Positions 8,364 through 16,230 of a DNA stretch of 64,000 bases are shown here, one piece after another. The notes under the pieces were generated by a model. It made no database searches. It saw only the letters and a program-made list of their open reading frames with translations, and was not told the DNA's origin. Position 1 is the stretch's first letter. Each line of letters begins with the position of its first letter. The position numbers and the translations under genes are program-made. The DNA comes from Microbacterium sp. 1S1. GTDB lineage: Bacteria; Actinomycetota; Actinomycetes; Actinomycetales; Microbacteriaceae. The stretch is taken from positions 3,286,001-3,350,000 of the forward strand of contig NZ_CP043430.1 of the NCBI RefSeq assembly GCF_008271365.1, in the 5' to 3' direction.

Positions 8364-8854
8364 GCGAGGCGGATGAGGTCGACCGGATCGTCGGGGCATG
8401 GAACACCCAGCGCCCTGACCTCGACTTCTCTCCGCTCGAGGTGCTGTCCCGGATGGACCGTCTCTCCCGGCACCTGGACCGCGCCCGCCGTGAGGTGTTC
8501 CGCCGCAGCGACCTGGAGCCGTGGGAGTGGGATGTCCTCTCGGCGCTCCGCCGAGCGGGGTCGCCGTTCCAGCTCTCGCCGAAGCAGCTCCTCCAGCAGA
8601 CCCTCGTGTCGAGCGGCACTATGACCAACCGCATCGACCGCCTGGTCGGCCGTCGCTTCGTGCGCCGAGAAGCGGATCCGGCGGACGGCCGCAGCGTGCT
8701 CGTGACTCTGACCGACGACGGCCGGGTCCGGGTGGACGCCGCGATCACCCGACTCGTCGACGCCGAGGCCGACCTGCTGCGCGCTCTCTCCCGCTCCGAC
8801 CGGGACCGGCTGGCCGCGCTGCTGCGCAAACTGAGCCTCAGTTTCGACACCTGA
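8360..8854 (+). CDS. MarR-family transcriptional regulator
   Basis: A 164-residue dimeric winged-helix regulator. After an N-terminal helix (DLDFSPLEVLSRMDRLSRHLD) come the HTH and wing: PKQLLQQTLVSSGTMTNRIDRLVGRRFVRREADPADGRSVLVTLTDDG, the last part being the highly conserved MarR wing. Translationally coupled (ATGA) to the GNAT gene, so the two probably work together, for example in detoxifying a ligand sensed by this protein. No obvious operator palindrome was found in front of the pair. Confidence 0.93.
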   Translation: MSEADEVDRIVGAWNTQRPDLDFSPLEVLSRMDRLSRHLDRARREVFRRSDLEPWEWDVLSALRRAGSPFQLSPKQLLQQTLVSSGTMTNRIDRLVGRRFVRREADPADGRSVLVTLTDDGRVRVDAAITRLVDAEADLLRALSRSDRDRLAALLRKLSLSFDT

Positions 8855-8884
8855 ACCCGGGCCGGTGGGGTCCCGTGCGGTCGG

Positions 8885-9030
8885 GTCCCGCTCCACGTGT
8901 CCCGCTCCACGTGTTCCGCCTGCACGATCCGAGCACGGGTGCCGGGCGACAGCCGCCACACGGTCGTGCAACCGGACCCGCGTCGCGCAACCGTCGCGGC
9001 GGAGGTCCCGCGACGTCCGGCACACGTGCG
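8885..9030. repeat. TCGTGCA-type intergenic repeat sequence between convergent genes
   Basis: The gap between the marR-like and Rrf2-like convergent genes contains a short direct repeat (CCCGCTCCACGTGT, twice, 8887 and 8901) and an inverted pair TGCACGATCC / GGTCGTGCA around 8930-8970, followed by GTCGTGCAACC and the related GTCGCGCAACC. The words match those in the 1.6-2.1 kb and 10.4 kb islands. No gene is apparent. Confidence 0.6.
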
Positions 9031-9032
9031 GG

Positions 9033-9503
9033 TCAGAGGCCGAGGAGGAGACGCCGGTTCTTGGCCGGGACGGTGTCGGGGAGCGTGCCGACGACCTCCG
9101 CGATCGACACCGACTCCAGAGAAGTCCGCCAGGCCTCGTGGGCACGGCGCATCACGACCGCGAGCCCGCACGGCGCGGTGCAGTCCTCCGGACGGGCGGC
9201 TCCCCGTCCCTGTTGACGGAGTTCGCGGCAGATGTAGGGATCGGCGGCGCCGTCGACCGCGGTGACGAGATCGAGGATGCTGATGCTCTCGGGCTCCCTG
9301 GCCAGGCGGAAGCCGCCGCGTGGACCGGTGCTCCCGGTGAGGATGCCGGCTCGGACGAGCTTGGCGAGCTGCTTCGACAGGTACGGCCCCGGCACGCCGA
9401 AGTGCTCGGCGAGCTGCGCGCCGGACACCGTCGACCCCGCGGGGAGCTGAGCGATCACCGCGACGGTGTGCAGCACCCACTCGGAGGTCTCGGGGAGTTT
9501 CAC
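9033..9503 (-). CDS. Rrf2-family transcriptional regulator
   Basis: A 156-residue Rrf2 protein starting at a GTG (VKLPETSEWVLH). The winged HTH includes SGAQLAEHFGVPGPYLSKQLAKLVRAGIL and the wing GPRGGFRLAR. Three cysteines (Cys92, Cys108, Cys112) sit where Rrf2 members bind an Fe-S cluster, so redox or iron sensing is plausible. Divergent from an NmrA-like gene with a perfect palindrome between them. The arrangement is like the Rrf2/NAD-binding protein pair ywnA-ywnB of Bacillus, as far as I recall. Start site is moderately certain, because the Shine-Dalgarno is weak. Confidence 0.88.
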   Translation of the reverse strand: MKLPETSEWVLHTVAVIAQLPAGSTVSGAQLAEHFGVPGPYLSKQLAKLVRAGILTGSTGPRGGFRLAREPESISILDLVTAVDGAADPYICRELRQQGRGAARPEDCTAPCGLAVVMRRAHEAWRTSLESVSIAEVVGTLPDTVPAKNRRLLLGL

Positions 9504-9526
9504 TTGCCCATCGTATCCGGGCACCC

Positions 9527-9544
9527 TATTGTGGACACACAATA
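9527..9544. promoter_or_regulatory. Operator palindrome between Rrf2-like and NmrA-like genes
   Basis: TATTGTG-GACA-CACAATA is a perfect 7+7 bp inverted repeat with a 4-bp spacer. It is strikingly AT-rich for this genome and lies 23 bp upstream of the regulator's start and 21 bp upstream of the NmrA-like start. The most economical reading is that the Rrf2 protein binds here to control both genes. Confidence 0.75.
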
Positions 9545-9565
9545 TCCATGATTGAAGGAGCGGGC

Positions 9566-10315
9566 ATGCGCATCGCGGTCGCAGGAGGAACGGGACGGAT
9601 CGGGCGACTGGTCATCGACGAGGCACGGCGTCGGGGGCACGACCCGCTGTCGCTCAGCCGCAGCCAGGGCGTCGATCTGACCGCGGGCGAAGGCCTCGCG
9701 ACCCTGCTGCGCGGCGTGGAGGCGATCGTCGACGCGACGAACCCCCCGGTATCCGACGTCGCCGAGGCGGAGCGCGTGTTCGGGACGGTCAGCCGCACCC
9801 TGCTCGCTGCCGGCGCCCAGGCCGGGGTCCGCCATCACGTGGCTCTCTCGATCGCGGCGCTCGACCGCGTGCGCGGCAACCCCCACTACGCGGGCAAGCG
9901 TGCCCAGGAGCGAGAGGTCACGCGCGGCGCGGTGCCGTTCACCATCGTGCGGGCGACGCAGTTCCACGACTTCCCTGCGATGATCGCCGAGTGGAGCATC
10001 GAGGACGGCGAAGGCATCGTGCCCCCTCTGCTGCTGCAGCCCATCGCCCCCGCGGACGTGGCCATCGCCCTCGTCGACGCGGCGGAGTCGCCGGCACTCG
10101 GCGGCTCGTTCGACGTCGCCGGCCCCCGCACGGAGGACGCCGTCGACATGGCCCGCCGCACTCTCGGGGCCTGGGGACGTGACCTTCCGCTGCGCGCCGC
10201 GTGGCGGGGTGCCGCACTCGGCGTCGAGTTCGCGGGTGAGGTACTGCTCCCCGGCGACGACGCGCGCATCGCGCCGACGACCTTCGACGACTGGCTCGCC
10301 GGCGAAACCCGCTGA
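9566..10315 (+). CDS. NmrA-like NAD(P)-binding protein (atypical SDR)
   Basis: A 249-residue Rossmann protein: IAVAGGTGRIGRLV at the N terminus is the dinucleotide-binding GxxGxxG, with HVALSIAALDRV and HYAGKRAQEREV in the core. It lacks a classical SDR Tyr-x3-Lys site, so it may sense NADP(H) or act as a quinone/NAD(P)H reductase of the azoreductase-like group. Start ATG 9566 is preceded by GAAGGAG at 5 bp; an ATG at 9548 lies inside the untranslated leader. Regulated together with the divergent Rrf2 protein. Confidence 0.85.
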   Translation: MRIAVAGGTGRIGRLVIDEARRRGHDPLSLSRSQGVDLTAGEGLATLLRGVEAIVDATNPPVSDVAEAERVFGTVSRTLLAAGAQAGVRHHVALSIAALDRVRGNPHYAGKRAQEREVTRGAVPFTIVRATQFHDFPAMIAEWSIEDGEGIVPPLLLQPIAPADVAIALVDAAESPALGGSFDVAGPRTEDAVDMARRTLGAWGRDLPLRAAWRGAALGVEFAGEVLLPGDDARIAPTTFDDWLAGETR

Positions 10316-10674
10316 CACCGGATCCGGTCCCCCGATCTGGCGTGGGCCCCCGGCCGGTCCCCTCCGGTCCGGATGCACGACCAGTGTCCGGTCGTGGGAC
10401 GAGAACCTCGGATTGATCGTGCAGGCGCAACCGGATCGTGCAACCGCCGACAGCGGCCTTGTCTCCGGTCCGGGTTCCCTCCGGTTCGGATGCACGACCA
10501 GGGTCCGGTTGTGGGACGAGAACCTCGGAATGATCGTGTAGGCGCGGCCGGATCGTGCAACCGCCGACAGGGCCGTGCAGGTGCGGCCACGACCCACGGA
10601 CCCCGCCCGAGCGGGTCGCCTAGGCTGGGAACACCCGGTCGCGGCCCCGCGACCCCTGCTCCGAAGGCCGAGAC
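10316..10674. other. Intergenic region with tandem repeat and promoter
   Basis: No gene is seen in these 359 bp. Two copies of a 117-bp repeat fill 10352-10573. Downstream, TAGGCT at 10621-10626 is a good -10 candidate for the pseudouridine synthase gene, with a leader of about 40 nt. Confidence 0.7.
10352..10573. repeat. 117-bp direct repeat, two copies (TCGTGCA type)
   Basis: The block GGATGCACGACCAG begins at 10371 and again at 10488, a period of 117 bp. Each copy continues with GTCCGGT(C/T)GTGGGACGAG, AACCTCGGA, (G)ATCGTG(C/T)AGGCGC, GGATCGTGCAACCGCCGACAG. The core words and the period match the island at 1593-1865, though the unit sequences differ. TGCACGACC and (G)ATCGTGCA form inverted pairs in each copy. 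Confidence 0.85.
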
Positions 10675-11598
10675 ATGGGCATGCCCTCCCCGCTCCCCGT
10701 GCGCGACGGCGTCGGGGCGACCCGGCTGCACGTACCCCTGACGGGCGCGTGGCCCACGGTCGCGGCCTACATGGTGGAACGGTTCTTCCACCTGGATCCG
10801 GAGCGGCTGCTCGTGCGCTTCGACCGCGGGGAGATCGTCGCACGCGACGGCAGGCCCCTCTCCCGGGACACGCCTCTGGGCGCCGAGGAGTTCGTCTGGT
10901 ACTACCGCGAGCCTCCGATCGAGAAGGAGATCCCGTTCACCGAGGAGATCCTGCACCAGGACGAGCACCTGGTGGTCGTCGACAAACCGCACTTCCTCCC
11001 CACCACTCCGGGCGGCAAGTATCTCCAGAACTCCGCGCTCGTGCGGCTGCGCAATCGCCTCGACAACCCGGATCTCACGCCGATACACCGGCTGGACCGG
11101 GCCACGGCGGGACTGCTGATGTTCTCCGCCCGCCCGTCCACCCGCGGCGCCTACCAGCTGCTGTTCGAGGACCGCCGTGTGGAGAAGGTGTACGAGGCGG
11201 TCTCCGCGCGCCCGGCGGACTGGGATCCGTCGCGCTTCCCGCTCGTCTACCGCAACCGCATCGAGAAGCTCCGCGGTCAGGTGTGCGTGCAGGTGGATGA
11301 GGACGGCGAGCCGAACTCCGAGACGCTCATCGAGGTCATCGCCGCCGACGACCGCGTCGTGCACACCCTCCTCCGTCCGCACAGCGGGAAGATGCACCAG
11401 CTCCGTGTGCACCTTGCCGCCCTCGGCCTCGGCATCCTCCACGACGGCTTCTACCCCGTGCTGCAGCCGGAGCGCCCGGACGACTTCACCCGCCCGCTCC
11501 AGCTCCTCGCCCGCGAGCTCCGGTTCACCGATCCGCTGAGCGGACAGGAGCGCTCGTTCACCACGCGCCGGAGCCTGCAGGAGGCCCCGGCACGCTGA
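10675..11598 (+). CDS. RluA-family pseudouridine synthase
   Basis: A 307-residue RluA-type enzyme that isomerises uridine to pseudouridine in rRNA or tRNA. Asp141 in HRLDRATAGL is the catalytic aspartate. VVDKPHFLPTTPGG is the conserved substrate-side strand, and GKMHQLRVHLAALG is the C-terminal motif. The N-terminal region (WPTVAAYMVERFFHLDPERL) may be a degenerate S4-like domain. The exact RNA target cannot be read from the sequence. Confidence 0.92.
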   Translation: MGMPSPLPVRDGVGATRLHVPLTGAWPTVAAYMVERFFHLDPERLLVRFDRGEIVARDGRPLSRDTPLGAEEFVWYYREPPIEKEIPFTEEILHQDEHLVVVDKPHFLPTTPGGKYLQNSALVRLRNRLDNPDLTPIHRLDRATAGLLMFSARPSTRGAYQLLFEDRRVEKVYEAVSARPADWDPSRFPLVYRNRIEKLRGQVCVQVDEDGEPNSETLIEVIAADDRVVHTLLRPHSGKMHQLRVHLAALGLGILHDGFYPVLQPERPDDFTRPLQLLARELRFTDPLSGQERSFTTRRSLQEAPAR

Positions 11599-11604
11599 TG
11601 GGCC

Positions 11605-12264
11605 TCAGCGGCGCATGACCTTCCGGGCGAGCCGGGTACCGAGGAGCTGCACGAGGTGGACGAACACCACGATGAGGATGATCGCCGCCCACATCACGAG
11701 CGGCTCGAACTGCCGGAAACCGTAGATCTGCGCGAAGGCCCCGAGCCCGCCGCCGCCGATGAGTCCGGCCATGGCGGTCATGTCGATGAGCGCGACGACG
11801 ATGAAGGTGTAACCGAGGATGAGGGGGCCGAGCGACTCGGGGATCGCGACGGTGAAGAGGATCCGCCAAGGCCCGGCGCCCATCGCCCGCGCCGCCTCGA
11901 TCACGCCCGGCGACACGGAGACGAGATGCTGCTCGACGATGCGGCCGATCGCGAACGCCGCCGCGAGACCGATGATGAAGGCTCCGGCGGTGGTGCCGAT
12001 GCCGCTGCCGACGACCAGGCGCGCGAACGGCTGCGCCACCGCCATGAAGATGACGAACGGGATCGGACGGAAAAAGTTCACCACGAAGTTGATGAGCCCG
12101 GAGACGACGCGGTTCGGCATCAGTCCACCGGGGCGCGTCACGTACAGCAGGACGCCCACCGCCAGCCCGAGGATCCCACCGAGCACGAGCGCGAACGACG
12201 TCATGTACAGGGTCTCGAGCGCGGCCTGCCAGAACTCCGGCCACAGTTCGTTCAACCGATCCAT
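11605..12264 (-). CDS. metI: Methionine ABC transporter permease
   Basis: A 219-residue inner-membrane permease with about five membrane segments. It carries the EAARAMGAGPWRILFTVAIPESL coupling loop that contacts the ATPase. The start codon shares one base with the stop of the ATPase gene (TGATG). It is the third gene of the metQ-metN-metI set. Confidence 0.93.
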   Translation of the reverse strand: MDRLNELWPEFWQAALETLYMTSFALVLGGILGLAVGVLLYVTRPGGLMPNRVVSGLINFVVNFFRPIPFVIFMAVAQPFARLVVGSGIGTTAGAFIIGLAAAFAIGRIVEQHLVSVSPGVIEAARAMGAGPWRILFTVAIPESLGPLILGYTFIVVALIDMTAMAGLIGGGGLGAFAQIYGFRQFEPLVMWAAIILIVVFVHLVQLLGTRLARKVMRR

Positions 12265-13307
12265 CAGCGCGCCTCCTCTCCGGCGATCACCGTGACGTCG
12301 ACACGCTCCGCGATATGCGCCAGGGCCCTGTCGATCGCCGCGCGGTCACCACGGATGGCCAGCGTGAGGTGGCCGAAGGCGCGACCCCGGATGTCGTTGA
12401 TCCCGCCGTAGACGAGCTCGAAGTCGAGACCCGCCGAGGCGAGGTCGAGGAACACCTGGGCCTGCGACGAGTCGCCGTCGCGGAACGACAGGGTCACCAG
12501 GCGTCCGGTATGCCGGTCCCGCAGCACCGCCAGTTCCGACGGCGAGGGCACCCCCTTCACCACCGTGCCGACGAACCGCTGGGACGCGGGATTCCGCGGG
12601 GCGGAGAAGACATCGAAGACGTCGCCCTGCTCGATGACCCGCCCGTTCTCCATGACGGCGACGCGGGTGGCAATGGTCTGGATCACATCCATCTCGTGGG
12701 TGATGACGACGATCGTGACACCTTGCTCCTCGTTCACACGCTTGAGCAGGTCGAGGACCTCGTGCGTGGTCTGCGGATCGAGCGCGCTCGTCGCTTCATC
12801 CGCAAGGAGGATGGCGGGCTTGGTGGCGAGCGCGCGGGCGATCCCGACGCGCTGCTTCTGTCCACCGGACAGCTGCTCGGGGTAGGCCTTCGCCTTGTCG
12901 GAGAGCCCCACGAACGACAGCAACTCGGCGACGCGCGCCTCGATGTCCGGCTTCGACCACCCGGCGAGCTTGAGCGGATAGGCGATGTTGGCCTTGACGC
13001 TGCGTGACGAGAACAGGTTGAACTGCTGGAAGATCATCCCGATCCCGCCGCGCACGGCGCGCAGCTCGCTCTCCTTGAGCGCCGTGATGTCGACGCCGTC
13101 CACCGTGATGGTGCCGCGGGTGGCGGGCTCGAGCGCGTTGATGAGACGCACGAGCGTCGACTTCCCCGCACCGGAGTATCCGATGATGCCGAAGACATCG
13201 CCCTTGTCGATGGAGAGGGTGACGTCGTCGACGGCGACGATCTCACGATCGCCCTGGCTGCGGGAGGGATAGGTCTTGGAGACGTTCGTCAGGGTGACGA
13301 TCGGCAT
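12264..13307 (-). CDS. metN: Methionine ABC transporter ATPase
   Basis: A 347-residue ATPase powering D/L-methionine import. Walker A is GYSGAGKSTL, the signature LSGGQKQRVGIARAL and Walker B ILLADEATSALD. The final 80 or so residues match the regulatory NIL/ACT-like domain of MetN (VTLSFRDGDSSQAQVFLDLA), where methionine causes trans-inhibition. The start ATG 13307 is preferred to an extension of 16 codons that lacks a ribosome binding site. It follows metQ after a strong hairpin. Confidence 0.95.
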   Translation of the reverse strand: MPIVTLTNVSKTYPSRSQGDREIVAVDDVTLSIDKGDVFGIIGYSGAGKSTLVRLINALEPATRGTITVDGVDITALKESELRAVRGGIGMIFQQFNLFSSRSVKANIAYPLKLAGWSKPDIEARVAELLSFVGLSDKAKAYPEQLSGGQKQRVGIARALATKPAILLADEATSALDPQTTHEVLDLLKRVNEEQGVTIVVITHEMDVIQTIATRVAVMENGRVIEQGDVFDVFSAPRNPASQRFVGTVVKGVPSPSELAVLRDRHTGRLVTLSFRDGDSSQAQVFLDLASAGLDFELVYGGINDIRGRAFGHLTLAIRGDRAAIDRALAHIAERVDVTVIAGEEAR

Positions 13308-13336
13308 GTGGTGCTCCGGTCTGGTTCTCGGGAAAC

Positions 13337-13375
13337 GGAGAATCGGGCGGCGCACGAAGCGCCACCCGATTCTCC
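13337..13375 (-). terminator. Hairpin between metQ and metN
   Basis: A 17-bp stem (13337-13353 with 13359-13375), one C-A mismatch, and a 5-nt loop. There is no T-run. Because metN starts 30 bp beyond it, it is probably a partial terminator or an mRNA-stabilising structure that lets the binding protein be made in excess over the membrane parts. Confidence 0.75.
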
Positions 13376-13412
13376 CTCATCGAACAGGGGGCGGATCACA
13401 CCCCGGCGTTCG

Positions 13413-14315
13413 TCACTTCTCTTCGGCGTCCTTCTGGACCTTCTCCAGCGAGGCCACGAGGTCCTCGACCGGGGTACGCAGCGCCACCGCGGTGTCGCCC
13501 GAGGACTCGAGCAGGCCCGCCTGCACATCCTCGTTCGTCTGGAAGATCTCGACGAGCTTCTGGTACGTCTCGTTGTCCGCGTCCTCCGCACGCGCGGCGA
13601 AGATGTTGACGTATGGGAGGGCGTTCGGGTCCTCCGGGTCGTCCTGCGCGATCGCGTCGTCGAACGTCAGTCCGGCGTCCTCGACGAAGTCGTTGTTGAT
13701 GATCGCAGCCGCGACGTCCGGGAGCGAGGTCGGGATGAGCGCACCCTCGAGGGCCGTCACCTTCACCTTCGACTTGTCCGCGTCGATGTCGGCGAGGTCG
13801 GAGTACGGCGTGCCTCCGCTCTTGAGCTCGAGCAGGCCCGCCTGCTGCAGCACGTTGAGCGCGCGCGCCTGGTTCGAGGCGTCGTCGGGAACCGCGACCG
13901 TGTCGCCCTTCTTGATGTCGTCGACGTCGTCGTACTTCGTCGAGTACAGGCCGAGCGGGTAGATCGCGGTCGAGCCGATGGGCGTGAGGTCGGAGCCCGA
14001 GGCGTTGTTGTACTCCGCGAGGTACACGATGTGCTGGAACTGGTTGAGGTCGATCTCCCCCTCGGTCAGCGCCGGGTTCGGCTGCTCGTAGGACCCGAAG
14101 TCGACGAGCTCGACCGTGATGCCCTCGTCGGCGGCGGCCTCGACGAAGGGCGCCCACTGCGCGTCCCCCTTCCCGACGACACCGATCTTGACGGTCTCGT
14201 TCTCGGAACCGCCGTCGCCGGAGCCCGCGTCGGACGAGGTAGCGCACCCGGCAAGGGCGACAAACAGCGGGACCGCGGCGAGCGCGGCGAGGGCAGAGGT
14301 GGTGCGGCGGGACAT
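13413..14315 (-). CDS. metQ: Methionine-binding lipoprotein
   Basis: A 300-residue NlpA/MetQ-family substrate-binding lipoprotein. The signal peptide ends with the lipobox LAGC (around residues 21-24), followed by a Gly/Ser/Asp linker and then VKIGVVGKGDAQWAPF. Family landmarks include FGSYEQPNPALTEGEIDLNQFQH and PLGLYSTKY, both close to MetQ. Start MSRRTTS is preceded by a GGAAGGAA-type site; the longer frame adds a non-signal stretch. It delivers methionine to MetN/MetI. Confidence 0.93.
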   Translation of the reverse strand: MSRRTTSALAALAAVPLFVALAGCATSSDAGSGDGGSENETVKIGVVGKGDAQWAPFVEAAADEGITVELVDFGSYEQPNPALTEGEIDLNQFQHIVYLAEYNNASGSDLTPIGSTAIYPLGLYSTKYDDVDDIKKGDTVAVPDDASNQARALNVLQQAGLLELKSGGTPYSDLADIDADKSKVKVTALEGALIPTSLPDVAAAIINNDFVEDAGLTFDDAIAQDDPEDPNALPYVNIFAARAEDADNETYQKLVEIFQTNEDVQAGLLESSGDTAVALRTPVEDLVASLEKVQKDAEEK

Positions 14316-14342
14316 GATGAGGGGTTCCTTCCTGGCGGGACT

Positions 14343-14373
14343 CGACAACGTTAGGCAGGAGGCCGCGTTGTCG
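14343..14373 (-). promoter_or_regulatory. Dyad upstream of metQ
   Basis: CGACAACG (14343-14350) and CGTTGTCG (14366-14373) are exact 8-bp inverted repeats separated by 15 nt, 28 bp before the metQ start. It could be a leader hairpin or an operator for a methionine-responsive repressor. It does not look like a known SAM riboswitch; the whole intergenic space is only 103 bp. Confidence 0.4.
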
Positions 14374-14418
14374 CGGAATCGGGATGTCACACGGCGTCAC
14401 AGCCGCGCGGGAAGTGGG

Positions 14419-16191
14419 TCAGTCGAGCTCTTCGATGCCCTGCAGCCGCACCTGTTCGAGGTCGAGACGGGCGGAGATGCGGCGCACGACCATGTCGTCC
14501 ACGGTGCCCGCGCCGCGGAGCCCGAGCAGCACCTCGCGCTTGCGGTCGAGCAGCGCCAGCTTGAGGCGGGTGTGCTCCTCGTGCCGCACGAGCGGCGAGC
14601 GCTGGGCGAGGTCGACGTCGGCGGACGTCGCGATCATCTGCAGCGTCGTGCCGTCCGTCGCCTCGGGGTCGGGGGCGGTCCCTGCCGACACGGCGATGTC
14701 GCCCGCTCCGTCGTCGCCGCGCGTCTCTCCCCCGGTCCCGTACGGGTCCGGCTGGCCGAGCATCTCGTCCAGAGCGTCGGCCTCCGCGTCGATGCGCGCC
14801 TGTTCGCGCGCGAGCGTCCGCGCGTTCGCGAACTCCAACGCCTGGTAGCCCTCGGCGCGGACACGGTCGCGCACCTCCTGACCGATGCCGTGTTCGGCCG
14901 CGAGGTCGTCGAGTGCGGCCAGGGCGGCTCCCGAGATCGCACGCTCGGCGAGCTCGTACTCCTCGTCCTCGGCGTGATCGACGGGGAACCGCGCCCAGCG
15001 CACGAGCGCCGGCAGGAGGGGCGCCTGGACGAGGAGGCTGAGCAGGATCACCCCGGCGGTGACGAAGACGATCTCGTCGCGACCGCCCACGACGCTTCCT
15101 TCGGAGACACCCGCCGGCACGGAGAGCGCGATCGCGAGGGACACGGCGCCGCGCATGCCGGCGACCGTGGAGACGAGACGCGCCCGGGACCGGGCGCCAC
15201 GCGGGGGGCGTTCCGCGGGACGGCGCTGGAAGAGGGCGTTGAGCAGTTGGAACACGTACCGCACCGCGAACAGCGTCACCCAGACGGCGAGCGTGACGAG
15301 CACCAGGCGGCCGATCGCGGCGGCGGAGATCTCATGCGCGACGAACTGCACCTCGAGGCCGATGAGCACGAACAGCGCCCCGTTGAGGAGGAAGACACCG
15401 AACGGCCAGGCGGCGTCGGCCTGGCGGCGCGAGGCCGCCGTCGTCACGCGCGGCGAGACCCAGGCGACGATGAGCCCGGCGACGACCACGGCGAGCACGC
15501 CGGACGCGTGGACCAGTTCGGCGACCAGGAACGCCGAGAACGGCACGAGCAGCAGCGTGACATTGATCACGATGGTCGAGGACATCCGTCGGAGCAGCAG
15601 TGTGGCCAGGGACGCGACGGCGATGCCTGCAGCGATCCCGCCCACGTACGACACCAACACGTCCCACGTGACCGAGAGCGGCGTCACCTGGCCGCCCAGG
15701 GCGAGCGACACCGCGATGGCGTAGAGAACGAGCGCGGTGCCGTCGTTGGTCAGACTCTCCGCCTTCAGCTTCATGAACATCCGGCGCGGCAGCAGCCGTC
15801 CGAGGGCGGCGACGGCCGTGGCATCGGGCGGCGCGACCGCGGCACCCAGGATGAGCGCGATCTCCCAGGGCATGCCGAACAGCACCCCGATGCCGGCAAC
15901 CGCGAACGCGGAGGCGACGACGAGGAGGGTGCTCATCGGCACGATGTAGCGGAAGTCACGGCGGATCGACCGCAGCGACGTGGTGAGACTCTCCCAGAAC
16001 AGCATCACCGGGAGGAACAGCAGCAGGACCGTCTCCGGCGGCAGCTGGACCTCGCGCAACGGCGGGATGAACCCCAACAGCAGGCCGAGGATGACGAGGA
16101 CGAGGGGCAGCGCGAGACGCACGCGCGGGGCGATCAGGGTTCCGACGAGGATCGTGAGTCCGAGCAGGACGGTTACTTCAAGGCCTTCCAT
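14419..16191 (-). CDS. Na+/H+ antiporter, CPA1 family
   Basis: A 590-residue cation/proton exchanger: the first 410 residues form about 12 membrane helices with the NhaP/NHE-like core (GAAVAPPDATAVAALGRLLPRR and the AESLTNDGTALVLYA segment, including the conserved ND pair). The last 180 residues form a cytosolic charged tail. It exports Na+ in exchange for H+ and supports pH and salt homeostasis. Start ATG 16191 is preceded by GGGAG; a TTG four codons upstream is less likely. Confidence 0.93.
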   Translation of the reverse strand: MEGLEVTVLLGLTILVGTLIAPRVRLALPLVLVILGLLLGFIPPLREVQLPPETVLLLFLPVMLFWESLTTSLRSIRRDFRYIVPMSTLLVVASAFAVAGIGVLFGMPWEIALILGAAVAPPDATAVAALGRLLPRRMFMKLKAESLTNDGTALVLYAIAVSLALGGQVTPLSVTWDVLVSYVGGIAAGIAVASLATLLLRRMSSTIVINVTLLLVPFSAFLVAELVHASGVLAVVVAGLIVAWVSPRVTTAASRRQADAAWPFGVFLLNGALFVLIGLEVQFVAHEISAAAIGRLVLVTLAVWVTLFAVRYVFQLLNALFQRRPAERPPRGARSRARLVSTVAGMRGAVSLAIALSVPAGVSEGSVVGGRDEIVFVTAGVILLSLLVQAPLLPALVRWARFPVDHAEDEEYELAERAISGAALAALDDLAAEHGIGQEVRDRVRAEGYQALEFANARTLAREQARIDAEADALDEMLGQPDPYGTGGETRGDDGAGDIAVSAGTAPDPEATDGTTLQMIATSADVDLAQRSPLVRHEEHTRLKLALLDRKREVLLGLRGAGTVDDMVVRRISARLDLEQVRLQGIEELD

Positions 16192-16230
16192 CGCTACTCC
16201 CAACAGTCGTGGGAGAAGGATATTCCTCCG

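Noticed and set aside
14316-14418. SAM riboswitch upstream of metQ
   Set aside because: The gap is only 103 bp and I could not match any SAM riboswitch core; only a simple dyad is visible.
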